Origin: Castellaniella sp.
GTDB lineage: Bacteria; Pseudomonadota; Gammaproteobacteria; Burkholderiales; Burkholderiaceae_B
DNA length: 64,000 bases
Direction of reading: 5' to 3'
Assembly (NCBI RefSeq): GCF_034675845.1
Contig: NZ_JAUCCU010000001.1
Coordinates: 1,488,001 to 1,552,000, forward strand
Below the pieces are notes generated by a model. That model worked only from the letters and a program-made list of their open reading frames with translations. It had not been told where the DNA came from and made no database searches. The position numbers and the translations under genes were made by a program. Shown here piece after piece: positions 1 to 9,100 of this stretch (position 1 is the first letter of the stretch; every line of letters starts with the position of its first letter).

Positions 1-759
1 CTGAACAACCCACTGGCCAGTCCCTTTACGCTGGGCATTTCATCGGCGGCGGCCTTTGGTGCCTCGCTGGCGATTGTGCTGGGCCTGTCGCTGCCCGGGG
101 TGCCGCAGTCCTGGACCATTGCCGCCAACGCCTTTGTCTTTGCCCTGGTTTCGGCCATGCTGCTGGATGCGGTGGCGCGCTGGGGCTCCATGAGCACCTC
201 CGGGCTGGTCCTGTTTGGCATCGCCCTGGTTTTTTCCTTTAATGCCGCAGTGTCGCTGGTACAGTTCGTCGCCAGTGCCGAGGCCCTGCAAGGCCTGGTG
301 TTCTGGACCATGGGCAGCCTGGCGCGATCCTCTTGGCCCAAGGTCGGCCTGATGTTGCTGACTTTTGTGATCCTGCTGCCCTTGTCGCTGCGCGACACCT
401 GGAAGCTGACGGCCCTGCGGCTGGGCGAAGACCGCGCCGCCAGCTTCGGCATCGACGTCCCCCGACTGCGGCTGACAGCCCTGGTGCGTATCAGCATCCT
501 GGCCGCCATGGCGGTATCGTTTGTCGGCACCATCGGCTTCATCGGCCTGATCGCCCCGCATATCGCCCGGCGCATGTTCGGCGAAGACCATCGTTTTTAC
601 CTGCCGGGCAGCGCCCTGGTGGGGGGTACTATTCTGTCGCTGGCGTCCATCGCCTCAAAAAACATCGTGCCCGGCATCATCATCCCCGTGGGCATCGTGA
701 CCTCTCTGGTAGGGGTGCCGTTTTTCCTGGCCGTCGTGTTACGACGGCAAATCAAATAA
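1..759 (+). CDS. FecCD-family iron-siderophore ABC permease (5' cut by window edge)
   Basis: The reading frame is open from base 1, so the gene begins upstream; 252 residues of the C-terminal part are visible. It opens with NNPLASPFTLGISSAAAFGA, the pattern that follows an early membrane helix in FepD/FepG/BtuC-type permeases. Several hydrophobic helices follow, plus the family signature IGFIGLIAPHIARRMFGEDH, which contacts the ATPase. It would form the inner-membrane channel for a ferric catecholate. Only one permease is visible, so a partner may lie upstream or the channel may be a homodimer. The stop lies three bases before the ATPase start, indicating one operon. The exact substrate is inferred from the neighbouring enterobactin-type genes. 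Confidence 0.9.
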   Translation: MNNPLASPFTLGISSAAAFGASLAIVLGLSLPGVPQSWTIAANAFVFALVSAMLLDAVARWGSMSTSGLVLFGIALVFSFNAAVSLVQFVASAEALQGLVFWTMGSLARSSWPKVGLMLLTFVILLPLSLRDTWKLTALRLGEDRAASFGIDVPRLRLTALVRISILAAMAVSFVGTIGFIGLIAPHIARRMFGEDHRFYLPGSALVGGTILSLASIASKNIVPGIIIPVGIVTSLVGVPFFLAVVLRRQIK

Positions 760-762
760 GCC

Positions 763-1548
763 ATGCTGCAGATACAGGACCTGTCGGTGGCCTATGCCCG
801 CCGCACCATTATTCACCACCTGTCTGCCGGGCCGCTCATGCCGGGTCGGCTGGTGTCTTTGATCGGGCCTAACGGCAGCGGAAAATCCACGCTGCTGAAG
901 GCCTTGGCAGGGCTGCTGAAGGCCAGCCACGGCCAGGTCATGCTGGATGGGCAGGATCTGACCCGGCTATCCTTCGAACGCCGCGCCCAAAGTGTGGTCT
1001 ACCTGCCGCAGTCCCTGCCTGCCTCGGTGCATTTGCGGGTATTCGAGTCCGTCATGGTGGCGGCCCGCGCCTCGGACCTGGACCCCGCCGCACAGGCAGT
1101 GGACCCACAGCGCATCCTGGATGTACTCAAGCGCCTGGGCATCGAACACCTGGCCATGCATTATCTGGACCAGCTCTCGGGCGGACAAAAACAACTGGTG
1201 GGTCTGGCGCAGGCGCTGATCCGCACGCCGCGCCTGCTGCTGCTGGACGAGCCACTGTCCGCGCTGGACCTGAACTATCAATGTCATGTAATGGATCTGC
1301 TGGCCCAGGAAACCCGCGAACACGGCCTGACCACCCTGATCGTGCTGCACGATTTGAATATCGCCCTGCAGCGCAGCGACGAAACCTTGCTGATCCGCGC
1401 AGGTGAACTGGTGGGCCATGGCTTGCCCGCCGACGTGATCACCGCCGAATCTCTGGCTGACGTCTATCAAGTGCGTGCCCGGGTCGAGACCTGCTCGCGC
1501 GGCTTATCCCATATTTTGATCGACGGCCTATGTTCGACTACGCCCTGA
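763..1548 (+). CDS. Iron-siderophore ABC transporter ATP-binding protein
   Basis: 261-residue ABC ATPase of the FepC/FecE type that would energise uptake of ferric siderophore through the upstream permease. The Walker A motif GPNGSGKST is near residue 35, the signature LSGGQKQL near residue 139, and Walker B LLLLDEPLSALD near residue 160, followed by the H-loop in IVLHDLN. The length is normal for the family. The start ATG sits 3 bases after the permease stop. The 3' end overlaps the start of the binding-protein gene by 19 bases, which suggests translational coupling. Confidence 0.93.
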   Translation: MLQIQDLSVAYARRTIIHHLSAGPLMPGRLVSLIGPNGSGKSTLLKALAGLLKASHGQVMLDGQDLTRLSFERRAQSVVYLPQSLPASVHLRVFESVMVAARASDLDPAAQAVDPQRILDVLKRLGIEHLAMHYLDQLSGGQKQLVGLAQALIRTPRLLLLDEPLSALDLNYQCHVMDLLAQETREHGLTTLIVLHDLNIALQRSDETLLIRAGELVGHGLPADVITAESLADVYQVRARVETCSRGLSHILIDGLCSTTP

Positions 1549-2687
1549 CCCGATTGTTTCAAATCACGACGACGCTGCTGCTTGGCCTGACCTTCAGCCT
1601 GGCGGGGCCGGTATTGGCCGAACCCATCCAAGTCACGGATATCCTGGGCCGCCAGGTAACCCTGCCCAAACCCGCCCAGCGGGTGGTGCTGGCCCAAGCG
1701 CGACATTTCCAGGTGCTGTCCCTGCTGACGCCAGATCCCGCTGCCATTCTGGCCGGCTGGTCCGACGAATTCCGGACCTCGTTCAAACCCGACTACCAGG
1801 CTGCGCTGGCGCGTTTCCCCAGCCTGGCCGACGTCCCGGTGGTGGGACGCCACACGGCGGACTCCTTCTCGGTCGAGGCCACGCTGGGCCTGCGCCCAGA
1901 CCTGGTGGTGATGACGGTCTCCTTCGCCGGTCTGGCCCCCGGACAATCCGCCGATGAGTCCCCCTTGATCCGCCGTCTCGAGGCGGCGAACGTCCCCGTC
2001 ATCGTGATCGATTTCTTCATGCAGCCCATGGAAAACACCGTCCCCAGCCTGCGCGCCCTGGGCCGGGCCATCGGCCATGAAGAGCAGACCGAATCCTTCA
2101 TTCAGTTCTATCAGGCACATATGCAAGCCATCCGCGACCAGTTGGCCGACCTGCCTGAAGATCAGCGTCCGCCGGTTTTTGTCCACGCCCATGCGGGCAG
2201 CACCGACTGCTGCAATTCCCCCGGCGTGGGGACGTTCAACGACATGATCACCTACGCCGGGGGACATAATATCGGCGCAGACGCCCTGAAAAGCGCCACC
2301 GGCAAACTCAATTTCGAATTCATCAACGCCAAGGCCCCTCTGGTCTATGTGGCCACGGGCACGGGATCGCGCGCCGCCACTGGCCTGGCCATCGGCGCCG
2401 GGGTCAGCCAGGGCGAAGCCCGCACCAGCCTGCAGCGATTGATCGACAGCAATCACCTGGGCGCACTGCCCGCCGTGCGCTCGGGCAATAGCCACGGCAT
2501 CTGGCATGCCTTCAATGATTCACCGTTGCACGTGGTCTTTATCGAAGCGCTGGCCCATTGGACGCACCCGGATCGCCTGGTCGATATCCATCCAGCCAAA
2601 ACACTGGCTGAAATCAATCAACGATTCCTGGCTGTCCCGCTGCAGGGCACCTATCTGGTGGATCTGCAAGCCCCATTGGCCAAATGA
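1530..2687 (+). CDS. Periplasmic iron-siderophore binding protein
   Basis: 385-residue class III substrate-binding protein (FepB/FecB-like). An N-terminal hydrophobic stretch ending in GPVLAEP is a plausible signal peptide. There is no lipobox cysteine, so a soluble periplasmic protein is expected. The mature part starts with IQVTDILGRQVTLPKPAQRVV, the usual opening of this fold (a strand carrying a D-x-x-G-R motif). It would deliver ferric siderophore to the permease. It is somewhat longer than E. coli FepB. The gene overlaps the ATPase at its 5' end and the esterase by ATGA at its 3' end. Assignment to a catecholate ligand comes from context. Confidence 0.87.
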   Translation: MFDYALTRLFQITTTLLLGLTFSLAGPVLAEPIQVTDILGRQVTLPKPAQRVVLAQARHFQVLSLLTPDPAAILAGWSDEFRTSFKPDYQAALARFPSLADVPVVGRHTADSFSVEATLGLRPDLVVMTVSFAGLAPGQSADESPLIRRLEAANVPVIVIDFFMQPMENTVPSLRALGRAIGHEEQTESFIQFYQAHMQAIRDQLADLPEDQRPPVFVHAHAGSTDCCNSPGVGTFNDMITYAGGHNIGADALKSATGKLNFEFINAKAPLVYVATGTGSRAATGLAIGAGVSQGEARTSLQRLIDSNHLGALPAVRSGNSHGIWHAFNDSPLHVVFIEALAHWTHPDRLVDIHPAKTLAEINQRFLAVPLQGTYLVDLQAPLAK

Positions 2688-3478
2688 GCCTGCACGCAAC
2701 ACAGCTGTCGGATTCACCCGCGATGGGGGGCATGGCGCGACGACTGCGCCTATATGCGCCGGACGCCCCGCCACCGCCCCAGGGCTGGCCCTTATTGACC
2801 TTGCTGGACGGGGACTGGGTCTGGCCGCTGGCCAATCAGGCCCTGCAACACTGCGCCGTCCTGATCCCCAGCCACGGGCCACTGGGATCTGCGGGGCCGG
2901 AGGCCCTGGCGCGCCGCGCCCTGGACTACACCCCCCCTGCGCCAGATGGCGGGCATTGGCCTGACCCGCGCACGCCACAGTGGCAGGGTGGCGGCGCCCC
3001 TGCGTTTCTGGATGCGCTGCTGGGCCCCATGCTGGCCTGGGCCAGCATACAGACCCGTCTGGACCCCGCCAGACATGCACTGTACGGGCATTCGTATGGC
3101 GGCCTGTGCGCCTTGTTTGCCTTAAGCCACAGGGCGGATGACTTCGCCCATATTCTCTGCGCCAGCCCATCCCTGTGGTGGCACGACCAGGCCATCCTGA
3201 AGGTGCTGGATCGGCTGGGAGACCACCCGCCTGTCCGGCCGATCCGGCTGACCCTGATGGCAGGCACCGACGAGCGCTGGTACCCGCAGCCAGTCAACCC
3301 GCACGCACCGCGCACCCGTCAAAACGGCATCCCCACCTTGCCCGCCATGCAGGTTCTCATGCGCAAACTGGCCTGCATTCCACGCCTGGACTGCAGGCTG
3401 GAACTGCTGGACCAGATGGGCCATGGCCAGGTCTTGCCCGCTTCGGCCCAGCGCGCTATCGCGCTGGCGGCAACCTAG
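2684..3478 (+). CDS. IroE/BesA-like siderophore esterase (alpha/beta hydrolase)
   Basis: 264-residue alpha/beta-hydrolase of the esterase D / IroE / BesA type. The nucleophile elbow GHSYGG places the catalytic serine at about residue 137, and a late MGHGQVLP supplies the probable catalytic histidine. Homologues open the trilactone ring of ferric enterobactin or bacillibactin to release iron. No signal peptide is apparent, so cytoplasmic action on imported ferric siderophore is likely, as for Fes or BesA. The start overlaps the binding-protein stop (ATGA), and the PPTase gene begins 8 bases after its stop. The fold call is firm; the exact substrate is inferred from location. Confidence 0.82.
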   Translation: MSLHATQLSDSPAMGGMARRLRLYAPDAPPPPQGWPLLTLLDGDWVWPLANQALQHCAVLIPSHGPLGSAGPEALARRALDYTPPAPDGGHWPDPRTPQWQGGGAPAFLDALLGPMLAWASIQTRLDPARHALYGHSYGGLCALFALSHRADDFAHILCASPSLWWHDQAILKVLDRLGDHPPVRPIRLTLMAGTDERWYPQPVNPHAPRTRQNGIPTLPAMQVLMRKLACIPRLDCRLELLDQMGHGQVLPASAQRAIALAAT

Positions 3479-3485
3479 AGCACCC

Positions 3486-4175
3486 ATGGAACCATGTTTT
3501 GTCCTGGCGTTGAGCGGTCTGCCGGATGCAGCGCTGGCCGCACGGCTATGCCGTGTTCTGCCCGCCGCCGAATGGCAATGGATTCAGCGCCTGCATCGGC
3601 CTGAGGACCGTCTGCGCAGCCTGTGCGGACGGGCGGCCCTGCGGATTTTGCTGGCCCCCAGGCTGGGCTTGCCCACCACCAGCATCCCGCTGTGCACCGG
3701 CCCTTGGGGCAAACCCATGCTGGCCAGCCCAGCCGGAACGCCGCCAGATTGGCATTTCAATATTGCCCACAGCGCAGACCAGGTGCTGCTGGCCATCGGA
3801 CGTCAAGCGCTGGGCGTTGATGTCGAGGCCTGCCCAAAACAGCCGGACCACGCGCTGTACCGGCTGGTGACAGGCCACGCCCCGCAGTCCACCGAGCAAG
3901 CCCAAAATCCGCTGGATTTTTGCCGACAGTGGGTCTGTCGGGAAGCGATTCTGAAAGCCTGTGGCATGGGGCTGAACGCCCCTATGGGTGCCCTGCGGCT
4001 GCACCCCAGCGAATCAGGTTGGTGGCGGGTATCAGGCCTCCCGGCTGCTGAAGGGCTGCTTGTCCGACAGCTCTGGCAATCAACGGCACACTGCGCCGCC
4101 CTGTGTCTGCCGGATACGGCTTCCTGGCAGTTGCAGCAGCACGACGGCACATCGTGGTTTTATACTAGAATATAA
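3486..4175 (+). CDS. entD: Sfp/EntD-type 4'-phosphopantetheinyl transferase
   Basis: 229 residues from the ATG at 3486. It transfers the phosphopantetheine arm of CoA onto the serine of carrier domains, here the free aryl carrier protein and the PCP of EntF. Visible motifs are FNIAHSADQV (about residues 91-100), the magnesium-binding LGVDVEA (about 109-115) and WVCREAILKACG (about 149-160), the family W-x-x-(K/R)-E-A-x-x-K-A signature. The longer open frame from 3423 lacks family similarity in its extra N-terminus and overlaps the esterase, so 3486 is preferred. The stop codon lies inside the Fur box that precedes entE. The symbol is by function and context. Confidence 0.87.
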   Translation: MEPCFVLALSGLPDAALAARLCRVLPAAEWQWIQRLHRPEDRLRSLCGRAALRILLAPRLGLPTTSIPLCTGPWGKPMLASPAGTPPDWHFNIAHSADQVLLAIGRQALGVDVEACPKQPDHALYRLVTGHAPQSTEQAQNPLDFCRQWVCREAILKACGMGLNAPMGALRLHPSESGWWRVSGLPAAEGLLVRQLWQSTAHCAALCLPDTASWQLQQHDGTSWFYTRI

Positions 4176-4189
4176 TCATTCTCATTATC
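4171..4189 (+). promoter_or_regulatory. Fur box with embedded -10 hexamer, upstream of entE
   Basis: TATAATCATTCTCATTATC matches the 19-base Fur consensus GATAATGATAATCATTATC at 15 positions. Its first six bases are a perfect TATAAT. If that is the -10 element, Fur-Fe(II) would sit directly on the core promoter and the transcript would start only about 10-30 bases before the entE start codon. No good -35 hexamer is visible 17 bases upstream. This is the only strong Fur box I see in the siderophore region, so it probably controls entE through entA. The upstream transport genes would need another site left of the window. Confidence 0.85.
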
Positions 4190-4195
4190 ATAAGC

Positions 4196-5866
4196 ATGGT
4201 CAATATGATCTCTATGCTTCCCACACAAATCTGGCCGGACGACTTGGCTGCCCGCTATCGCGCGGCGGGATACTGGCGCAACGAAACTTTCGGCGCCTGG
4301 CTGCACGAGCGTGCCGTGACGCATCCGGACCGGCTCGCTGTCGTAGGCGGCGCACAACGTTGGACATACGCGACCCTGGATCAGCGAGCGTCTTCACTGG
4401 CGGCCGGATTCCTTCAGGCCGGCCTGGTGCGCGGCGACCGCGTACTGATCCACCTGCCCAATATCCCGGATTTCATCGCTGTCGTGATGGGCCTGTTTCG
4501 CGCCGGTCTGATTCCGGTATACGCCCTGCCCGCCCACCGCATCACCGAAATCGAACACTTCGCCAGGGGCTCGGACGCCCGTGCCTATATCGCTGCCGAT
4601 CATCACGCCGGCTTCGACTACCGGGCGTTGGCGACAGAATTGCGCCAGCGCTGTCCAACTATTCAACGGATCTGGGTCCATGGCGATGCCGGGCCATTTT
4701 CATCCCTGGAAACTCTGGTTGCCACAGATGGCAGCGCCGTCCCACCCAATATATCGCAGGGTACGGATGTCGCTTTTCTGCAGATTTCGGGCGGCAGCAC
4801 GGGCTTGTCCAAGCTTATCCCCCGCACCCACGACGATTACATCTACAGCTTGCGAGAATCCGCACGCATCTGCGGCCTGGGGCCCGACACCGTGTTTCTG
4901 GGTGCCTTGCCGATCGCGCATAACTTTCCCATGAGTTCCCCTGGTTTTCTGGGCACGCTGTATGCCGGAGGCCGCGTCGTCCTCAGCCTTGCGCCCGACC
5001 CCGAATCCGCTTTCGCCCTGATCGAGCGCGAACACGTCACCGTCACCAGCCTGGTGCCGCCCTTGCTGCTGCAATGGTTGGATCTGGCCGCCGACACTGC
5101 ATACGATCTGCACAGCCTGCGCACCATCCAGGTCGGCGGGGCAAAGCTGTCGGCGGAAATCGCCCGCCGCGTGCGTCCGATGTTAGGCGCCACCCTGCAG
5201 CAGGTTTTCGGCATGGCCGAAGGCCTGGTCAACTACACCCGCCTGGATGACCCCGAAGACACCATCATCCATACCCAGGGCCGCCCCATCAGTCCAGACG
5301 ACGAAATCCTGATCCTGGACGACGATGGCCAGGCAGTGACCCCAGGCCAGGCGGGCCACTTGCTGACCCGCGGCCCCTACACCATCCGCGCTTATCACAA
5401 CAACCCTTCGGCCAATGCCCGCTCCTTTACTGCGGACGGCTATTACCGCACCGGCGACGTGGTACGCATGACCCCCGATGGCTACCTGGAAGTCCAGGGC
5501 CGCGCCGGGGATCATATCAACCGGGCCGGTGAAAAAATCTCCGCCGAGGAAATCGAGGACTACCTGCTGTCGCACCCACAGGTCTTCGATGCCGCCGTGG
5601 TGTCTATTCCCGACGAATATCTGGGTGAGCGCAGCTGCGCTTTCATTATCCCAAAGGGCGCAAGACCCCGGACCATCGAACTGAAGACATGGATACGCGG
5701 ACGCGGCATCGCCGACTTCAAGATCCCGGATCAGATTGTCTTCGTCGATCAGTTTGCCACCACGGCTGCCCTGAAGCTCAGTCGAAAAGCCCTGCGCGCC
5801 GAGCTGCGCACACGCTTGCTGGACCAAGGCGCCGACCAGACGCCGCCGTCCTCGCTGCCTCAGTAA
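4196..5866 (+). CDS. entE: 2,3-dihydroxybenzoate-AMP ligase
   Basis: Adenylates 2,3-dihydroxybenzoate and loads it onto the aryl carrier protein. 556 residues as drawn. The AMP-binding loop SGGSTGLSK is near residue 198, the adenylation motif YRTGD near residue 420, and the hinge region NRAGEKISAEEIED follows. The N-terminal pattern W-P-D-D-L-A-A-R-Y-R-A-A-G-Y-W matches EntE/DhbE. Start choice is uncertain: ATGs at 4196, 4205 and 4214 are all in frame, none with a clear ribosome binding site. The one at 4214 aligns best with E. coli EntE and leaves the longest leader after the Fur-covered promoter. It is the first gene of the biosynthetic operon; the carrier-protein gene starts 27 bases downstream. 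Confidence 0.93.
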   Translation: MVNMISMLPTQIWPDDLAARYRAAGYWRNETFGAWLHERAVTHPDRLAVVGGAQRWTYATLDQRASSLAAGFLQAGLVRGDRVLIHLPNIPDFIAVVMGLFRAGLIPVYALPAHRITEIEHFARGSDARAYIAADHHAGFDYRALATELRQRCPTIQRIWVHGDAGPFSSLETLVATDGSAVPPNISQGTDVAFLQISGGSTGLSKLIPRTHDDYIYSLRESARICGLGPDTVFLGALPIAHNFPMSSPGFLGTLYAGGRVVLSLAPDPESAFALIEREHVTVTSLVPPLLLQWLDLAADTAYDLHSLRTIQVGGAKLSAEIARRVRPMLGATLQQVFGMAEGLVNYTRLDDPEDTIIHTQGRPISPDDEILILDDDGQAVTPGQAGHLLTRGPYTIRAYHNNPSANARSFTADGYYRTGDVVRMTPDGYLEVQGRAGDHINRAGEKISAEEIEDYLLSHPQVFDAAVVSIPDEYLGERSCAFIIPKGARPRTIELKTWIRGRGIADFKIPDQIVFVDQFATTAALKLSRKALRAELRTRLLDQGADQTPPSSLPQ

Positions 5867-5893
5867 ATTTATTGTCACTCGCCACTGTACACG

Positions 5894-6133
5894 ATGAACA
5901 GCCTGTCCCTGGAGCGCATGCGCGCCGATATTGCCCACCTGCTGCACGAACCCCCCGAAGACATCCATGACGACGATAATCTGATGGATCTGGGGCTGGA
6001 CTCGATGCGTTTGATGAAACTGGCCTCGCTCTGGCGTAAGGCCGGCGCCCAGGTGGAGTTTTCCGACCTGGCCGCCGACGCCACGCTGGCCCAATGGTGG
6101 GCGCTGGTCAGCGCCGGCAACGACGCACCATGA
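5894..6133 (+). CDS. Stand-alone aryl carrier protein (EntB C-terminal domain equivalent)
   Basis: 79-residue carrier protein. The segment DDDNLMDLGLDSMRLMKL is the phosphopantetheine attachment site (serine of GLDS, about residue 37), and WRKAG...FSDLA...WWALVS closely follows the C-terminal aryl-carrier domain of EntB. It would carry 2,3-dihydroxybenzoyl between EntE and the condensation domain of EntF. In E. coli EntB and Bacillus DhbB this domain is fused to isochorismatase. Here it is a separate gene lying beside its loading enzyme EntE and overlapping entF by ATGA at 6130-6133, which should couple translation of the three loading partners. Confidence 0.9.
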   Translation: MNSLSLERMRADIAHLLHEPPEDIHDDDNLMDLGLDSMRLMKLASLWRKAGAQVEFSDLAADATLAQWWALVSAGNDAP

Positions 6134-9100
6134 CAGCAGAGACACTGCCTTCCAACACGGCGGCTGCTCTCCTGCTGGATTGGGTGCCCCTGACCGAAGC
6201 CCAGGAAGGCCTGTGGTACGCGCAACGGCTGGACCCGGCCAACCCAATCTTCAACCCGGCCCACTGCACGACCCTGCGCGGTCCGCTGGATGTGCCGCGC
6301 TTTATCCGGGCGGTCAATCAAGCCTTGGCCGAGGCGCAAGCCCTGTCACTACGATTCAGGGAACTGCCCGACGGTCCCGTGCAAGCACTGGACCCCGGAC
6401 TGAGTCCCAGCCTGGAAGTCCACGATCTGCGCCATAACGCACCCGATCGGGCGCAAGCCCACGCCTGGGCTTGGATTCGGGACGATCTGGCCCGTCCGGT
6501 CGATCCCCTGCGTCAAGCCCTGTCACACCAGGCATTGTTTCTGTGTGGCCCCACCCTGACGCTTTGGTATCAACGCGTCCACCATCTGGCGGCGGACGGC
6601 TATGGCATGGCCCTGATCGAGGGCCGCGCCACCCGCCTGTATGCGGCTCTGGGCAATACTGCGACGCCTGTCGAGCCTCCGCTGGCGCCGCTGGCACCGG
6701 TCTGGGCCGAAGACCAGGCATGGCGCGCCAGCGAGGCGCGCCGCCGGGCTCAGGCTTTCTGGCGCGACCACTGCCAAGGCCACCTGCCTGCCGCCAGCCT
6801 GACTACCGACACAGCACTCAGCGCCCATGTCTGCCTGCGCCATGAAACCGATGCAGATCCCAGCTTAGTCGCGGCACTGCAAGCTCTGGAAGCCAGCACC
6901 GAGGTCAGCTGGCCGGATATTCTGACAATTCTGGGCGCGGCCTATATAGCGCGCCATCTGGGACCGGCCGAATGCAGCGTCGGCGTTCCCGCCATGGGTC
7001 GCCTGGGTAGCCGTAGCGCCCGGGCCGTGGCCACCGTCATGAATATTGTCCCCTGGGTATGTCAGCTGGCCGAAAACATCCCCCTGGCCGATACCCTGGT
7101 GCAGGGTGCCCGCAGCCTGCGCACCTTGCGCCGCCACAGCCGCTATCGGGCAGAGCATCTGCGCCGCGATCTGGCCCTGCCGGGCGGTCTGCCGCGCCTG
7201 CATGGAGCCATCCTGAATGTGCTGCCGTTCGACGCCCCCTACGCCGCCGTCGGCCTGGACGCTGCCCAGACGGTCCTGTGCACCGGCCCCGTCGAGGACA
7301 TTACTTTCAGCTTTCGCGCAGCGCCCGATGGCAGTGCCCTGCGCCTGGAAGTCGAGGCCAACCCTAGCCTCTATACATCAGCCCAGGCCCAGGCATACCT
7401 GACGCGCCTGGCCGTGTTTCTGTCTGCCGCCCTACAGGCCCAACAGCTGGCCGATGTCGCCACCTTAACCCCCGCCGAACACGAGCGCTGGGCCTTGGCG
7501 CCAAATCGCACCGACCACCCCCTGCCGGACGGCACACTCTGGTCGCGCATCCAGACTTGCCTGTTGGCGCAGCCCGACCATATCGGGCTGCAGGATGCCA
7601 CAAAAGGCACCCACCCCTGGACCTACGCTGAGATCGACGCCTGGACTGCCCAAGCAGCCTGGCAACTGCAGCAACGAGGCGCACGACCCGGCACCCGCAT
7701 TGCCGTGGCCATGCCTCGCTCTGCACTACGGGTGCTGTGCCTGCTGTCGATCCTGCGCAGCGGAGCCGCCTACCTGCCGCTGGATGCAGCCCAGCCGCCA
7801 GCCCGCCTGCGCCATATTCTGGACGATGCCCAGGCCCTGTTACTGATCTCGTCGCTGGATCTGTGCGACGGTCTTGTCACCCAGGCGCTGGACCCTGACA
7901 CGTTGGGGCAGATGACAAATTTCAGCCCTGCCGCTCCGCGTCCCGATCCTTACCCTGCCAGCCCCCAGGACCCTGCCTATCTCATCTATACCTCGGGTTC
8001 GACCGGCGCCCCGAAAGGCGTCATCGTGTCCCATGCCGCCATCGTCAATCGGCTGGAATGGATGCGTATGCACTATGCCATCGACGCTGCCGACCGCATC
8101 TTGCAAAAAACCCCAGCGACCTTCGACGTGTCGGTCTGGGAACTATTTCTGCCCTTTTTATCCGGCGCACGTCTGGTGGTCGCTCCGCCCGATGCCCATC
8201 GCGACCCAGCCTGGCTATGCCGTCTGATCCGCCAGCACACCATCAGCGTGCTGCATTTCGTGCCATCCATGTTGGCTGCCATTCTGGAAGAACCCGACGC
8301 CCAGGGGCTGGAAACCCGGCTGGTTTTCTGCAGCGGCGAAGCACTGCCAGCCGTGTTGCGCGACCGATTCAAACGCACCATCACGGCCCAGCTGCATAAT
8401 CTTTACGGCCCCACCGAGGCCGCTGTTGATGTTTCATATTGGCCAGCCGATAGGGATGACTACAGCCAGCCTGTCCCCATCGGCTGGCCGGTCTGGAATA
8501 CACAAATGCACGTCCTGGACGTCGGCTTGCACCCCGTACCGCCGGGTGTGACCGGACAGCTGTATCTGGGCGGCTGCCAATTGGCCATTGGCTACCTGGG
8601 GCGGCCAGACCTGACTGCCGAACGCTTCATCCCGGCCCCAGTCGGCCTGCCCGGCCCCCGGTTGTACGCCACCGGCGACCTGGCCAGCCGCCGAGACGAC
8701 GGGGCCATCGTCTACCTGGGACGGCTGGACCACCAAGTGAAACTACGCGGCCAGCGTATTGAGCTGGGTGAAATCGAAGCGGTGCTGACGGCCCACCCGG
8801 CAATTGCGCAGGCCGCCGTATTAGTCCGCGAGGACGAGCCCGGCCATACTCTGTTGGTGGCCTATCTGGTGATGACCGAGCCCGGCCAGACCGCCGAGCC
8901 CGTCGCCCTGAAGGCCTATGCCGCCAGCCTGTTGCCGGACTACATGGTGCCCAGTGCCTGGGTGCAATTGCCTGCGCTGCCCACCACCGCCAACGGCAAG
9001 CTGGACCGCAAGGCCCTGCCGCGCCCGGCATTCAGCCACCGCGACCACGGCCATGCCCCGCGTACGCCCACCGAGCACCGCGTTGCCCAGGCCTTCCAGG

